64,000 bases of DNA from positions 124,001 through 188,000 of the forward strand of contig CAWETB010000002.1 of the NCBI GenBank assembly GCA_963811885.1, given 5' to 3'. A program made the translations under genes and the position numbers. The notes under the pieces are model-generated. The model did not search any database and was not told the DNA's origin. It worked only from the letters and a program-made list of their open reading frames with translations. This stretch comes from Gaiellasilicea sp963811885. Its GTDB lineage: Bacteria > Actinomycetota > Thermoleophilia > Gaiellales > Gaiellaceae. Of this stretch, positions 45,368 through 55,289 are shown one piece after another (position 1 is the stretch's first letter; every line of letters begins with the position of its first letter).

Positions 45368-46775
45368 CTAGGGAAGCGCCAGCAACTCGTACGCGCTCAT
45401 GAGCTCTTCCTTGCCCTTCATCCTCAAGCCCGTTCGCTTCTCCACGAGGGCGCCGTCGGGCAGCTCGGCGCGGGTGCCTCGTGCCGATGAGCACGCCACC
45501 GGGCGGGGCGAGCCCCTCCAGGCGCGAGCCGGTGTTGATCGTGTCGCCGACCAGCGTGTACGCGACGTGACCGCGCCCTCCGACTTCGCGGACAACGGCC
45601 TCGCCGCTGTTCACGCCGATGCGCAGGCGCGGCCAGCCAGGATGCTCTTCGGTGAGAACCGCAACCTCCGCTGTAGCGCGAGAGCCGCCGCGCGACGCGC
45701 GGAGGGCATGGTCGGGCTGGTCGCCGCGGCTGTTGAAGGTGGCGACGACGCCATCGCCGATGAACTTCTCGATCTCGCCGCCGTACCGCCGGGTGAGCAG
45801 CGGCGCAGCCGTGCTCCAGTACGCGTTGAGGACCGCCGCGACCTCGGCCGGGGACGACCGCTCGGAGAAGCGTCGTGAAGCCGACGAGGTCGCCGAAGAG
45901 AACGCTGACGTCCTGACGGCGCTCCCGCGTCGTCGGCAGGTAGAGGCCCCGGAAGCGTTCCTCGCGCCACTCGCGGCGGGCGGCGAACCCGATGATCACG
46001 TACGCGAGCACGATCAGCCCGTGCCACTCCCACCAGCTCGCGTGCCACTTGCGCTCGCCCGTGACCGCGACGCCGATCATCGCCTCCGACGAGGAGCAGG
46101 AAGCAGGCGATCACGGAGGCCGAGAGGAGGGTGTGGTTGTGTCGGAAGAGGTACCAGTAGCGCGCGGCGCTCACGGCGTAGACGATCGTGCCGAGGATCG
46201 CGAATGCGGCGAGCACAGCTGCCGCGTCGCGGCCTCGCTGTTCGGCTCGCGCAGAGGTGGCAGGTTCGCGCAGCGTCCAGAGGAACCACACGCGCCATCG
46301 ACGAGCAGCACCGCGCCGCGGAGCTTCGCGCGGTGGCGCATCACCCACGGCCCGAACTCGGGCCGCATGTCGACGAACGCCGAGCCTGCGGCGAAGAACG
46401 CGCTCACGAGGAGCCCGACCGGGATCGCGATCTGGAAGCCGGCGCGGCTCTCGGAGAAGAGGACGCCGGCCGTCCCGAAGGCGTGCAGACCCATGAACCC
46501 ACCGGTCGCCATGAACGCGAGCGACAGGAGCAGCACGCGAGCGTCTCCGCGCCGGTTGGCCGCCTCCCGGCCGCATAGCCGAGTGCGAACGCGACCCCGC
46601 CGACGGCGCCGAAGATGAGGAAGTGCGCCTGATGGTTGTGACACTGGGGGTCGAACTGCTCCCGGAGGAGCAGCGAGACGAACCCGACCAGGGGCAGTGT
46701 CACAGCGAGGATGCCGGCGACCAGGACGGTGCCGGGTCGTTCCCCGCGAGAGCTCGATTCGGTCGACGTTCGCAT
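45368..46775 (-). pseudogene. membrane-anchored class III adenylate cyclase (at least five frameshifts as read)
   Basis: Pieces in changing frames join into about 465 residues: several helices (LVAGILAVTLPLVGFVSLLL, FQIAIPVGLLVSAFFAAGSA, YWYLFRHNHTLLSASVIACF) and a cyclase domain with metal Asp in VSVLFGDLVGFTT, GGEIEKFIGDGVVATF and VAYTLVGDTINTGSRLEG. Lys in EKFIGD and Asp in VGDTI suit ATP. Breaks lie near 46560 and 46290 (a missing G each), 46085, 45885 and 45490 (an extra base each). These look like reading errors; the gene is probably intact. Confidence 0.75.
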
Positions 46776-47200
46776 CTCCTGAGCGTACGAGTCGTCGGAT
46801 CCGCACCACGGACGATCTTTCGTCCTTCTCGAGGACGAACTTTGTAAGTGTCTCTAGTCGCTTCCAGCCGGAGGTCGAAGCCGGCCGGTGCGTGGATGTT
46901 GACCATGCGCACGACCGTGTCGCCGTCGTTCCGGAACGTGTGCTGGAGGCCCGGCGGGACGAGCACGAACGTGCCCGGGCCGGCGACGACGACCTCGTCC
47001 TCGACGGTGAAGGTCAGCTCGCCCTCGAGGATGTAGAAGGAGTCGTCCTCGGCCGCGTGCGCGTGGATCGGCGGGCCGCCGCGGTGCGCCTGGATCTCGA
47101 TCACGGCGAGGTTGAAGCGCGGCGTGTCGGCGCTGCGCGCGAGGAACTCGACGTTCCCGACGCGGTGGCCCTCGCCCGGCCTGACGACGACGGCCTTCAT
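46700..47200 (-). CDS. cupin domain protein
   Basis: The 166-residue frame has a cupin with PIHAHAAEDDSFYILEGELT (metal His and Glu) and PPGLQHTFRNDGDTVVRMVN. After DLRLEA the frame becomes Arg-rich and runs into the cyclase gene. One base dropped near 46858 would stop it at the TAG at 46854, just before a hairpin. That shorter form is more likely. It overlaps the allantoate amidohydrolase start. Function unknown. Confidence 0.75.
   Translation of the reverse strand: MKAVVVRPGEGHRVGNVEFLARSADTPRFNLAVIEIQAHRGGPPIHAHAAEDDSFYILEGELTFTVEDEVVVAGPGTFVLVPPGLQHTFRNDGDTVVRMVNIHAPAGFDLRLEATRDTYKVRPREGRKIVRGADPTTRTLRRCERRPNRALAGNDPAPSWSPASSL
46819..46839. terminator. hairpin after the cupin gene
   Basis: TTCGTCCT and AGGACGAA form a perfect 8-bp stem around TCTCG. 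It lies just past the TAG that would end the cupin after a one-base correction, and upstream of the cyclase start. A terminator between the two genes is plausible. Confidence 0.5.
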
Positions 47201-48189
47201 CCCGCCAGCCGCCTCAGCGTGCCGGTGAGCGCGTCGAGCGCAAGCTGGATGTCCTCGGGAGAGCTCAACTCGGCCGGATTGTGACTGACGCCGCCGTTGA
47301 GGCTGCGGACGAAGAGCATCCCGGAGGGGACGCCGGCGCTCGCGAGGATGCCGGCGTCGTGGCCGGCGCCGGACGGCAGCTCGAGCACGGGCACGCCGAG
47401 CGCCTCGATCTCGGCCCGCAGCGCCGCCCGGATCTCCTCCGACATCGGCGACGGCTCGGTCCGGATCGGCTCCTCGATCTCGAGCGCGGCGGCGAGCCGG
47501 TCGAGCCGATCGCCGTCGGGTGCGCGCGCGTCGACGGAGACGACGACGCGGCCCGGGATCACGTTCGTCCCGCCCGGCTCGACCGTGACCTGGCCGACGG
47601 TCGCAACGGCGCCGTCGATCCCCCGCGCCACCTCGCGTGCGTGCAGCACGAACTCGGCGGCGTCGACGAGGGCGTCCTCGCGCACCTCCATCGGCGTCGT
47701 GCCGGCGTGCCCGGGCGTCCCCTCGAACGTGCGCCGCCCTCGCACGTAGCCGACGATCCCCGTGACGACGCCGAGCGGCGCGTCGGCGCGAAGGAGCGTC
47801 GGCCCCTGCTCGATGTGCAGCTCGAGGTAGGCGTCGGGCCGCGCCGTGCAGCCACGGCTGCCGGCGCAGCCGCGCTCCTCGTCGCGGAAGACGACGACGC
47901 CGAGACCGGGCGTGCCGAGCCGCTCCACCGCCTCGAGCCCGGCGACGACGCCGAGCGTCCCGTCGAAGCGGCCCGCACCCGGAACCGTGTCGAGGTGCGA
48001 GCCCGTCCAGACCTCGCGCTCGCCGCCCGGGATCCTCCCGATCAGGTTGCCGGCCGCGTCGACCTCGATCTCGAGCCCGGCCTCGCGGAACCAGCCCGTC
48101 GCGAGCTCGTGCGCCGCGTCCTCCTCCGGCGAATAGCCGATGCGGTCGCCGAGCGCCGCCAGCTGGTCGAGTCGGTCGAGGATCCGCAC
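47197..48189 (-). CDS. M20 amidase: allantoate amidohydrolase or N-carbamoyl amino acid hydrolase
   Basis: The 330-residue product has the M20 zinc sites: GSHLDTVPGAGRFDGTLGVV, FRDEERGCAGSRGC, ELHIEQGPTLL and SGAGHDAGILASAGVPSGML. The dimerisation domain follows GTPGHAGTTPME. It is about 70 residues shorter than usual family members, mostly in loops. Given adjacent urate genes, allantoate is a reasonable substrate. No allantoinase is present here. Confidence 0.82.
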   Translation of the reverse strand: MRILDRLDQLAALGDRIGYSPEEDAAHELATGWFREAGLEIEVDAAGNLIGRIPGGEREVWTGSHLDTVPGAGRFDGTLGVVAGLEAVERLGTPGLGVVVFRDEERGCAGSRGCTARPDAYLELHIEQGPTLLRADAPLGVVTGIVGYVRGRRTFEGTPGHAGTTPMEVREDALVDAAEFVLHAREVARGIDGAVATVGQVTVEPGGTNVIPGRVVVSVDARAPDGDRLDRLAAALEIEEPIRTEPSPMSEEIRAALRAEIEALGVPVLELPSGAGHDAGILASAGVPSGMLFVRSLNGGVSHNPAELSSPEDIQLALDALTGTLRRLAG

Positions 48190-48212
48190 GCGCGGAACCT
48201 ACCGCGCGCGGC

Positions 48213-49325
48213 TCACGCGCCGCAGCGGGCTCGAGCTGCCACGCAGCCGGCAAGCGGGAGAACCGCTGCGACCGAGAACGCAGCCTGCCAGGACGGTCCA
48301 CGACACGAGCGCAGCGAACGCGACCGGGGCGCCGACGCCGCTGGCGGCGAGCACGGTCTGCTGGAGCCCGATCGCGGCACCGCTCCGGCGGCCGCCGAGC
48401 TCGGCCGCCAGCGTGAACGAGAGCCCGTTCCAGGCCATCGACACCGCCGTCGCGAAGACGAGCGCCGCCACGAGCAGCCCGGCCGGCGCGTCCGTGAGCG
48501 ACGCGACGAGCGCGAGCGAGACGGTCATCGCCAGCCCGATGTCGCGCAGCGGCCGCGTCCGGGAGCCGTGACGTCGGACCAGCGGCCGACGCCGATCCGC
48601 AGCGCCGCCGCAACGACCTGGACACCGCGAGCGCGGCGGCCGCCGCTCCGGCCGAGAAGCCGCGCTCCTCGTGCAGGTAGAGGACGATGAACCCCATCAG
48701 GACGACCTGGGCGACGACGTAGGGGCCGCTATGCCGCAGAGGAGCAGAACCGGGTGTCGCGGAGCGTCGCCTCCACCTCGGTCGTCTCGGGGAGCTCCTC
48801 GGTCGCGGCGCGGAGCACGACGGTGCCGGCGATCGCACCTGCGAGGACGAAGGCGGAGAGGAAGAGAAACCCTTGCCGCGGGCGTCGAGCAGAGGCAGGA
48901 CGAGCGCCGCGACGAAGCCTCCGATCGGGACGGCGGTCTGGCGGATCCCGAGTGCGAGCCCGCGCTCGGCGCGCCGAACCACCGCATCACCGCGCGCCCG
49001 CTTCCGGACTGGACGCTGCCGCCGGCCACACCCGCGAGCGCGAGCAGACGCACGAGCAGTGCGTAGTCGGAGCGAACGCCGCCGCGGCGAGGAAGCCGGA
49101 GCAGACGACGAGACCGACGGCGAGCGTGGCGCGTTCGCCGTACCGGTCGGCTGCGAAGCCCCAGGGCAGCATCGCGACCGTGAGCCCGATCCACTCGGCC
49201 GCGAGGACGACGCCGATCTGGGTCAGGCTCAGGTCGTAGTGGTCGCGCAGAGCCGGCGCCAGCACGGCGATCGCGAACGAGATCGACGAGAAGGCCGCCT
49301 GGGCGCCCGTCCCGGCGGCGAGCAC
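48213..49325 (-). pseudogene. MFS transporter (several frameshifts as read)
   Basis: Pieces of a 12-helix transporter can be followed: QAAFSSISFAIAVLAPALRD, TQIGVVLAAEWIGLTVAMLP with GFAADRYGER (the loop 2-3 signature), ERGLALGIRQTAVPIGGFVA, VVAQVVLMGFIVLYLHEERG, LAALVFATAVSMAWNGLSF-like and finally SWQAAFSVAAVLPLAGCVAA before TGA at 48213. Total span equals about 371 codons, so indels nearly cancel. Substrate unknown; next to a ureide amidohydrolase and an aldehyde dehydrogenase. Confidence 0.7.
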
Positions 49326-49348
49326 GGCCCAGCGGTAACGCGGCTCCG

Positions 49349-50815
49349 CTACAGGCCGAAGGGGTTGATCGGGCGCGAGCCGGTGTTGACGGTCACGCTC
49401 TTCGTCTCGAGGTAGAGATCGAGCGCCTCGATCCCGAGCTCGCGGCCGAAGCCGGACTGCTTGTAGCCGCCGAACGGGAGCCCCGGGAACGCGGTGTACG
49501 GCATGTTGATCCCGACGGTGCCGGCCTTGATCCGCGACGCGAGCCGGTGGCCGCGCGCCGGGTCGCCCGTCCAGACCGACGCCATCAGCCCGTACTTGAC
49601 GTCGTTCGCGATCCGGATCGCGTCCTTCTCGTCCTCGAACGGCATGATCGTGACGACCGGGCCGAAGATCTCCTCCTGCGCGATCGTCGACGCGCTAGTC
49701 GACGCCGGCGACGACGGTCGGCGGATAGAAGCGCCGTGCTCGCCCGGCTCGCCGCCGAGCACGACCTCGCCGCCCTCCTCGCGCGCGCCCTCGACGAAGG
49801 AGTGCACGCGCTCGCGGTGCGCCTGCGAGATCAGCGAGCCCATCTGCGTCTCCGGCGTCGAGCGGGTCGCCGACCTTCAGCTGCCCCGCCTTCTCGGTGA
49901 ACGCGGCGACGAAGTCGTCGTAGATCGACTGCTCGACGAGGACCCGCGAGCGCGCCTCGCAGCTCTGGCCGGCGGCGTAGTAGATCGACCAGACCGCGCT
50001 CGGGATCGCCGTCGTCGAGGTCGGCGTCGGCGAAGACGAGGTTCGGGCTCTTGCCGCCGAGCTCGAGCGTCAGCGCGCTTGATCGGCTCCGAGCAGAGCC
50101 GCATGATCTCGCCGCCCGTCTTCGTCGAGCCGGTGAACGCGACCTTGTCGACGCCCGGATGCGGACGAGGTAGGCGCCGGTGGTCGGGCCGTCGCCGGTG
50201 ACGATGTTGATCGCGCCGGCCGGGAAGCCGACCTCGGCGGCGAGCTCGGCGAGCCGCAGCGCGGTCAGCGGCGTCTGCGGGTCGGGCTTCAGCACGACCG
50301 AGCAGCCCGGCCGCGAGCGCGGGCGCGAGCTTCCACGTCGTCATCAGCAGCGGGTAGTTCCAGGGGACGATCTGGCCGGCGACGCCGACCGGCTCCTTCA
50401 GCGTGTAGGAGAGGAGCGAGCCGCCGATCGGGTTCGAGCGGCCGCCGATCGAGCCGATCGCGGAGGCGTAGAAGCGGAAGTTCTCGACCGCGCCGGAGAG
50501 CTCGGCCTTGATCGACGAGATCGCCTTGCCGACGTTGCGCGCCTCGAGCTCGGCGAGCTCGTTCCGGTTCGCGTCGATCGCGTCGGCGAGCGCGTGCAGC
50601 AGCCGCGAGCGCTCGTTCGCGGGCGTCTTGCCCCAGTCGCCGTCGAGCGCGGCGCGTGCGGCCTCGACCGCGCGGTCGATCTCGGCCTCGCCCGCGAGCT
50701 GCGCGCGTGCCGAGCGCCTCGCCGGTGGCCGGCTCGACCAGGTCGCGGGAGGACGGAGCCCTCGACGGTCTCGCCGTCGATGAAGAGCCCGTACTCGTTC
50801 GGTCGCGACGGCCAC
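49349..50815 (-). pseudogene. aldehyde dehydrogenase (at least eight frame switches as read)
   Basis: The pieces together span 489 codons, the normal length of the family: EAEIDRAVEAARAALDGDWG, VGVAGQIVPWNYPLLMTTWK with the catalytic Asn, VDKVAFTGSTKTGGEIMRLC, LELGGKSPNLVFADADL with catalytic Glu, AAGQSCEARSRV with catalytic Cys, IAQEEIFGPVVTIMPF and PFGGYKQSGFGRELGIEAL. It resembles betaine- or aminobutyraldehyde dehydrogenases. The breaks are single-base and the protein itself is well conserved, so reading errors are likely. Confidence 0.8.
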
Positions 50816-50845
50816 GGCAGGACGATAGCGGCTTAGAGTTCGCGC

Positions 50846-51507
50846 ATGAGCGCCACCGCCCCGGACGGGAGCCCGGTCGGTCTCTACGCCACGCTCGCCC
50901 CGCTCGGCGAGCCCGGAGCTGATCCACGGAGCGGTGCCCGCGGGCAGCCGGATCCTCGAGCTCGGCTGCGGCGCCGGACGGATCACGCACGAGCTGATCG
51001 CGCTCGGCCACAGCGTCACGGCGGTCGACAACTCGGCCGAGATGCTCTCGCACGTGCGCGGCGCCGAGACGGTGCTCGCCGACATCGAGACGCTCGACCT
51101 CGGCCGCACCTTCCCCGTCGTCGTGCTCGCGAGCAACTTTCTCAACGCTCCCGAGCAGGAGGAGCTGGACGCCGTCCTCGGGGCGTGCGCCCGTCATGTC
51201 GACGACGGCGGTCAGGTGCTGCTCGAGCGGATGCCGCCCGAGTGGGAGCCGAGACGAGGGGACGAGCACGACAGGCGGCGTCGAGATGACGCTCCACGAC
51301 GTCGTGCGCGACGGCGCACTCGTCTCGGCGGTGATGGAGTACCGCGCGAACGGCGAACGCTGGACGCACGCGTTTCGAGCGAAGCTGATCTCGGACGACG
51401 AGGTCGACGCCGCACTCGCGCGCGCGGGGCTCGAGCGCTCGCGCTGGCTCGACGAGCGGCGCACCTGGCTCGAGGCGCGGCCCGTCAGCCGAGGTGACGC
51501 AGGCTGA
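50846..51507 (+). CDS. class I SAM-dependent methyltransferase (two frameshifts)
   Basis: The pieces give an N-terminal GSPVGLYATLAPLGEP, then SRILELGCGAGRITHELIAL (SAM motif I) and VTAVDNSAEMLSHVRG, and finally MTLHDVVRDGALVSAVMEYR with WTHAFRAKLISDDEVDAAL. Extra bases lie near 50918 and 51255. Span is 220 codons plus two bases. Substrate unknown. It is divergent from the aldehyde dehydrogenase. Confidence 0.8.
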
Positions 51508-51932
51508 TCTGGAGCGCCGGCGGCTTCACGTCGGCGGGCAGCAGGAGCGCGTCTCGGAACTGAACGACAGCGAGCTCGAGGCGGCCCGACGCCGCCCGCT
51601 TCTCGGCGACGAAGCCGCGCTCGCCCGACGTCTTCGTCCGTGTCCACCCCGCTGCCACAGCCGCCTCACGGGCATGGTCGAGCGCTTCCGCGGCTGCGGC
51701 GGCGCTCAGCTCGAACATCCGCGCGTACTGAGCCGACACGGCTTGCCAGCGAGGTGCCTTCCTTCTGCGTCACCGTGTCGACCAGCGTGCCTCCGGGAGG
51801 CACGTACGCCGCCATCGGGTCGTCCTCGAGCGCCTGCAGCTGCGCGCTTGACTCCTCCCCGCCCCGCGTCAGCACGATCACGAGGACGGCCAGTACGGCG
51901 ACGGCCGCCAGGATCTTCGTGCGGGTGCTCAC
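51485..51932 (-). CDS. membrane-anchored protein of unknown function (one frameshift)
   Basis: GTG at 51932 gives one helix (ILAAVAVLAVLVIVLT) and EDDPMAAYVPPGGTLVDTVT. After one extra base near 51740 the other frame continues AQYARMFELSAAAAAEALDH and DALLLPADVKPPALQISLRH. The start overlaps the thiolase stop. No family recognised; it looks like an extracytoplasmic anchored domain. Confidence 0.6.
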
Positions 51933-53102
51933 CGCTCGAACAGCGCGGCCTGGCCCTGGCCGACGCCGACGCACATCGTCGCGAGCGCCGTAGCGCCCGC
52001 CGCGGCGGCGCAGCTCGTGCAGGAGCGTGACGACGAGGCGCGCGCCGCTCATCCCGAGCGGATGGCCGATCGCGATCGCGCCGCCGTTCACGTTCACCGC
52101 TCCTGGTCGAGCCCGAGCTCGCGGACGACGGCGAGGCTCTGCGACGCGAACGCCTCGTTCAGCTCGACGAGGTCGAGGTCGGCGACGCCGATCCCGCGCG
52201 CGCGAGCAGCTTGCGCACCGCCGGCACCGGCCCGATGCCCATCACCCGCGGGTCGACGCCGGCGACCGCGCTGGCCGACGAAGGCGCCGAGCGGCTCGGC
52301 GCCGAGCTCGCGCGCCTTCTCCTCGCGACGCGATCACGAGCGCGGCGGCGCCGTCGTTGAGGCCGCTCGAGTTGCCGGCGGTGACCGTGCCGCCGTCGCG
52401 GAACGCCGGCTTCAGCGCCGCGAGCTTCTCGGCGCTCGTGTCCGGGCGCGGATGCTCGTCGCGCGACGAGCTCGCCGACCGGCACGAGCTCGTCGGCGAA
52501 GCGGCCGGCCGTCGGCGGCCGCCCAGCGCCGCTGCGAGCGCGAGCGCGAACGCGTCCTGGTCCTCGCGCGAGACGTCCCAGCGCTCGGCGACGTTCTCGC
52601 CCGTCTCGCCCATCGTCTCGAGCGGGAACAGCGCCTCGAGCGCGCGGGTTCGGGAAGCGCCAGCCGAGCGTCGTGTCGTACATCGTGCGGTCGCCGCGCG
52701 GGAACGGCCGCGTCCGGCTTCGCCGTCACGAGCGGCGCGCGGCTCATCGACTCGACGCCGCCCGCGACGAAGAGGTCGCCGTCGCCGGCCGCGATCGCGT
52801 GGCACGCGCCGACGACCGCCGAGAGCCCCGAGGCGCAGAGCCGGTTCACGGTCACGCCGGCGACCGACTCCGGCAGCCCCGCGAGCAGCGCCGCCATGCG
52901 CGCGACGTTGCGGTTGTCCTCGCCCGCCTGGTTCGCGCAGCCGAGGTAGACGTCCTCGATCTCGCCCGGCGTCGACGCCGGCGCGCTCGACCGCCGCCGC
53001 GATCGCGATCGCGGCGAGGTCGTCCGGCCGCACGCCGGCGAGCGCGCCGCCGTACCGGCCGACCGGCGTGCGCACGGCGGAGAGGACGACCGCGCGGCTC
53101 AC
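51929..53102 (-). pseudogene. acetyl-CoA acetyltransferase/thiolase (several frameshifts as read)
   Basis: Recognisable blocks in changing frames: VVLSAVRTPVGRYGGALAGV, the active-site Cys region TVNRLCASGLSAVVGACHAI, FVAGGVESMSRAPLV, SSGLNDGAAALVIAS-like and NVNGGAIAIGHPLGMSGARL with catalytic His. Span 391 codons plus one base, the usual length. It could serve beta-oxidation or the last step of phenylacetate degradation (PaaJ-like). Confidence 0.8.
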
Positions 53103-53278
53103 GCTGCCGTCCGACGCGGCCGGCGCACGAGCTCACCGCCGCAGTTGGGGCAGATCGCATCCATCGCGATCGTGCAGCCCGGACAGAAGGTGCACTCGTA
53201 GCTGCAGATGAACGCCTCGGCGTCGTGCGGCAGGGCGGCGTCGCACCGCTCGCAGCTCTCGCGCAGCTCGAGCGCCAT
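53099..53278 (-). CDS. DUF1272 small zinc-ribbon protein
   Basis: The 59-residue product reads MALELRESCERCDAALPHD, then FICSYECTFCPGCTIAMDAI and CPNCGGELVRRPRR. Eight cysteines in CxxC-like pairs form two zinc sites, the DUF1272 pattern. It overlaps the thiolase start as GTGA at 53099 and is intact in a region where nearly all longer genes are broken. Function unknown. Confidence 0.85.
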   Translation of the reverse strand: MALELRESCERCDAALPHDAEAFICSYECTFCPGCTIAMDAICPNCGGELVRRPRRTAA

Positions 53279-54109
53279 CTACGAACGTAGTCGAGGCGGA
53301 CCGGCTCGGGGAAGGCGCCGATCGCCTCGCCGCGGCGCAGCAGCTCCTCGACCGCCTGCGGCCCTCGTCGCCGTAGTCGCACGTGAGCTCGTTGACGTAC
53401 ATGCCGACGAAGCGGTCGGCGAGCGCGGCGTCGAGCCCGCGGCCGAACCGCAGCGCGTACTCGATCGCCTCGCGCGCGGTTGTCGAGCCCGGCCTGGATC
53501 GACGTCGCGCAGCACGGCCGAGAGGTCGCTGCAGCCGCGTCGCCGAGGTCGCGGCGCGCGACGTTGACGCCGAGCGGCAGCGGCAGCCCGGTCTCGAGCA
53601 GCCACCACTCGCCGAGGTCGAGCACTTGTGCAGGCCGTGCGCGCTCGTAGGTGAGCTGGCCCTCGTGGATCACGAGCCCGGCGTCGGCGCGGCCCGACGA
53701 GCACCTCGTCGAGGATCTCGGTCGAACGGCACCTCGCGGTAGCGCGAACTCGCCGAGCGCGAGGCGCAGCACGAGGAACGCGGTCGTCATCCGGCCCGGG
53801 ACGACGATCTCGGCGTCGCGCAGCTGCTCGAGCGTCAGCGGCTCGCGCGCGACGACGATCGGCCCGTAGCCCGAGCCCATGCTCGCGCCGTGCGGCAGCA
53901 GCACGTAGCGGTCCTGGACGAACGGGTACGCGTGCAGCGAGATCGCGGTCACCTCGAGCCGGCCCTCGAGCGCCCACTCGTTCAGCGTCTGGATGTCCTG
54001 CAGGACGTGCTCGAACTCGAACCCGCGCGTGTCGATCGCGCCCGGCCGCGAGGGCCCAGAACATGAACGCGTCGTCGGGATCGGGGCTGTGGCCGAGGCG
54101 GATCAGCAC
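53279..54109 (-). pseudogene. mqnD: 1,4-dihydroxy-6-naphthoate synthase (MqnD-like; several frameshifts as read)
   Basis: ATG at 54109 gives LIRLGHSPDPDDAFMFWALA, the MqnD start. Later pieces read VTAISLHAYPFVQDRYVLLP, GYGPIVVAREPLTLEQLRDA, DAGLVIHEGQLTYERA, LDLGEWWLLETGLPLPLGVN and FPEPVRLDYV. The enzyme makes dihydroxynaphthoate in the futalosine route to menaquinone. The fold is that of periplasmic-binding proteins. The end is uncertain by a few bases. Confidence 0.82.
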
Positions 54110-54144
54110 CGAGCGAGGCTACCACCGGCCTACGACTCGCGGCC

Positions 54145-54645
54145 GTGGCGAACGCCGACCTGAGCGACGCGATCCAGGACTACCTGAAGGCGATCTACAA
54201 GCTCGGCAGCCGAGGGCGAGCGGGTCTCGACGACCGCGCTCGCGCGAGCGCCAGCGGGTCTCGCGCCGCCTCGGCGAGCGCGATGGTGAAGAAGCTCGCC
54301 GCGCTCGGCCTCGCCGAGCACGCGCCGTACCGCGGCGTCACGCTGACGCCGCGGGCGAGCAGGTCGCGCTCGAGGTGATCCGCCACCACCGGCTGCTCGA
54401 GCTCTACCTCGCGGAGACGCTCGGCATCGCACGTCGACGACGTCCACGACGAGGCCGACCGGCTCGAGCACGCGCTCTCGGAGGAGCTCGAGGCGCGGAT
54501 CGACAAGGCGCTCGGCTTCCCGACGCACGACCCGCACGGCGACCCGATCCCGGACGCGAACCTGGAGTGGCCGAAGAGGCCGAGCGTCGCGACGTCTGGC
54601 GCGTCCGCGTGCGGACGGCGCGTGCTGGAGCCGAGCCGCCGCTGA
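54145..54645 (+). CDS. DtxR/MntR family metal-dependent regulator (several frameshifts)
   Basis: The pieces join as ADLSDAIQDYLKAIYKLGS, the HTH AMVKKLAALGLAEHAPYRGV, GEQVALEVIRHHRLLELYLA, VDDVHDEADRLEHALSEELE with metal-binding His and Glu residues, and ALGFPTHDPHGDPIPD. That is the DtxR winged helix plus dimerisation domain; no SH3-like third domain is visible. It should sense iron or manganese. It is divergent from mqnD. Confidence 0.82.
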
Positions 54646-54698
54646 GCCCGAAGCGACGCGAGCGCTCGAGCGGTCTGCCGGAGCGAGCCGTCGCGTCC

Positions 54699-54721
54699 GA
54701 AGGACGCTCGAGCGTTCCTTC
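54699..54721. terminator. near-perfect hairpin between convergent genes
   Basis: GAAGGA and TCCTTC flank the palindrome CGCTCGAGCG with one unpaired T, giving an 11-bp stem. It lies 54 bases after the DtxR stop and at the end of the facing minus-strand gene, so it could terminate both. Confidence 0.55.
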
Positions 54722-55016
54722 CGCGTGAACGGCTTGATCCGCTCGGTCGAGCCGTCGTCCTCGAGCACGCGCACGTCGTCCTCGAGCGCGCCGTTCGCGG
54801 CCTCGAGCGCGTCGTCGAGCTCGTGGCCCTCGAAGACGTAGTCGTCGCCGCGCGGCTCGCCGCTCGAGCGGTGCTGCGGGTTGACCGCGCGGCCGACGGC
54901 CCAGAGCGCGCCCGGCCTGCGCTCGATCCAGATCACGATCCGCTCTCGCGCCCGGCGTCGTCGAACCCCTTCAGACGCCGCTCGGCGAACCTGCCGTCGG
55001 AGCTGATCCTGCGCAT
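54722..55016 (-). CDS. protein of unknown function (one frameshift; end uncertain)
   Basis: ATG at 55016 gives MRRISSDGRFAERRLKGFDD. After one indel near 54950 the product continues ERIVIWIERRPGALWAVGRA, EPRGDDYVFEGHELDDALEA and STERIKPFTRKE. No family recognised; acidic C-terminal half. No stop occurs before the hairpin at 54699-54721, so the end given is where conserved-looking sequence stops. Confidence 0.5.
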
Positions 55017-55046
55017 TGACAGGCAAGGATACAATCGCCGCGGCCG

Positions 55047-55288
55047 ATGGCCGTCTCCGGAACCTGTTCTCGTTCCTCTTCCAGCGGTCGCGGCCGAGGA
55101 GCGGCTCGCGGCCTACGTCATCCGCGAGCACGAGCGCGGACGCGACGCTCGACGAGATCCTCGAGGACCGCTACGTCCAGAACCGCTCGACGCCCGATCA
55201 GCGCGCCCGCCTGCTCGACCGGCCGGAGGTCATCCAGGCGATCGGCAAGGACACGATCGCAGGACGCCCGCGAGGCGACTCGGCCTAG
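55047..55288 (+). CDS. small conserved-looking protein of unknown function (two frameshifts)
   Basis: Dropping one base near 55058 and one near 55143 gives an 80-residue product: MAVSEPVLVPLPAVAAEERL, AAYVIREHERG, ATLDEILEDRYVQNRSTPDQ and RARLLDRPEVIQAIGKDTIA. The ATG has a TACAAT box 11 bases upstream. No family is named with confidence. It may bind a partner through its acidic helices. Confidence 0.6.
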
Positions 55289-55289
55289 C

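Noticed and set aside
55016..55035. TTGACA followed by TACAAT as a promoter for the small gene at 55047
   Set aside because: The spacing is only eight bases, too short for -35/-10 boxes. TACAAT alone may still act for a leaderless transcript.
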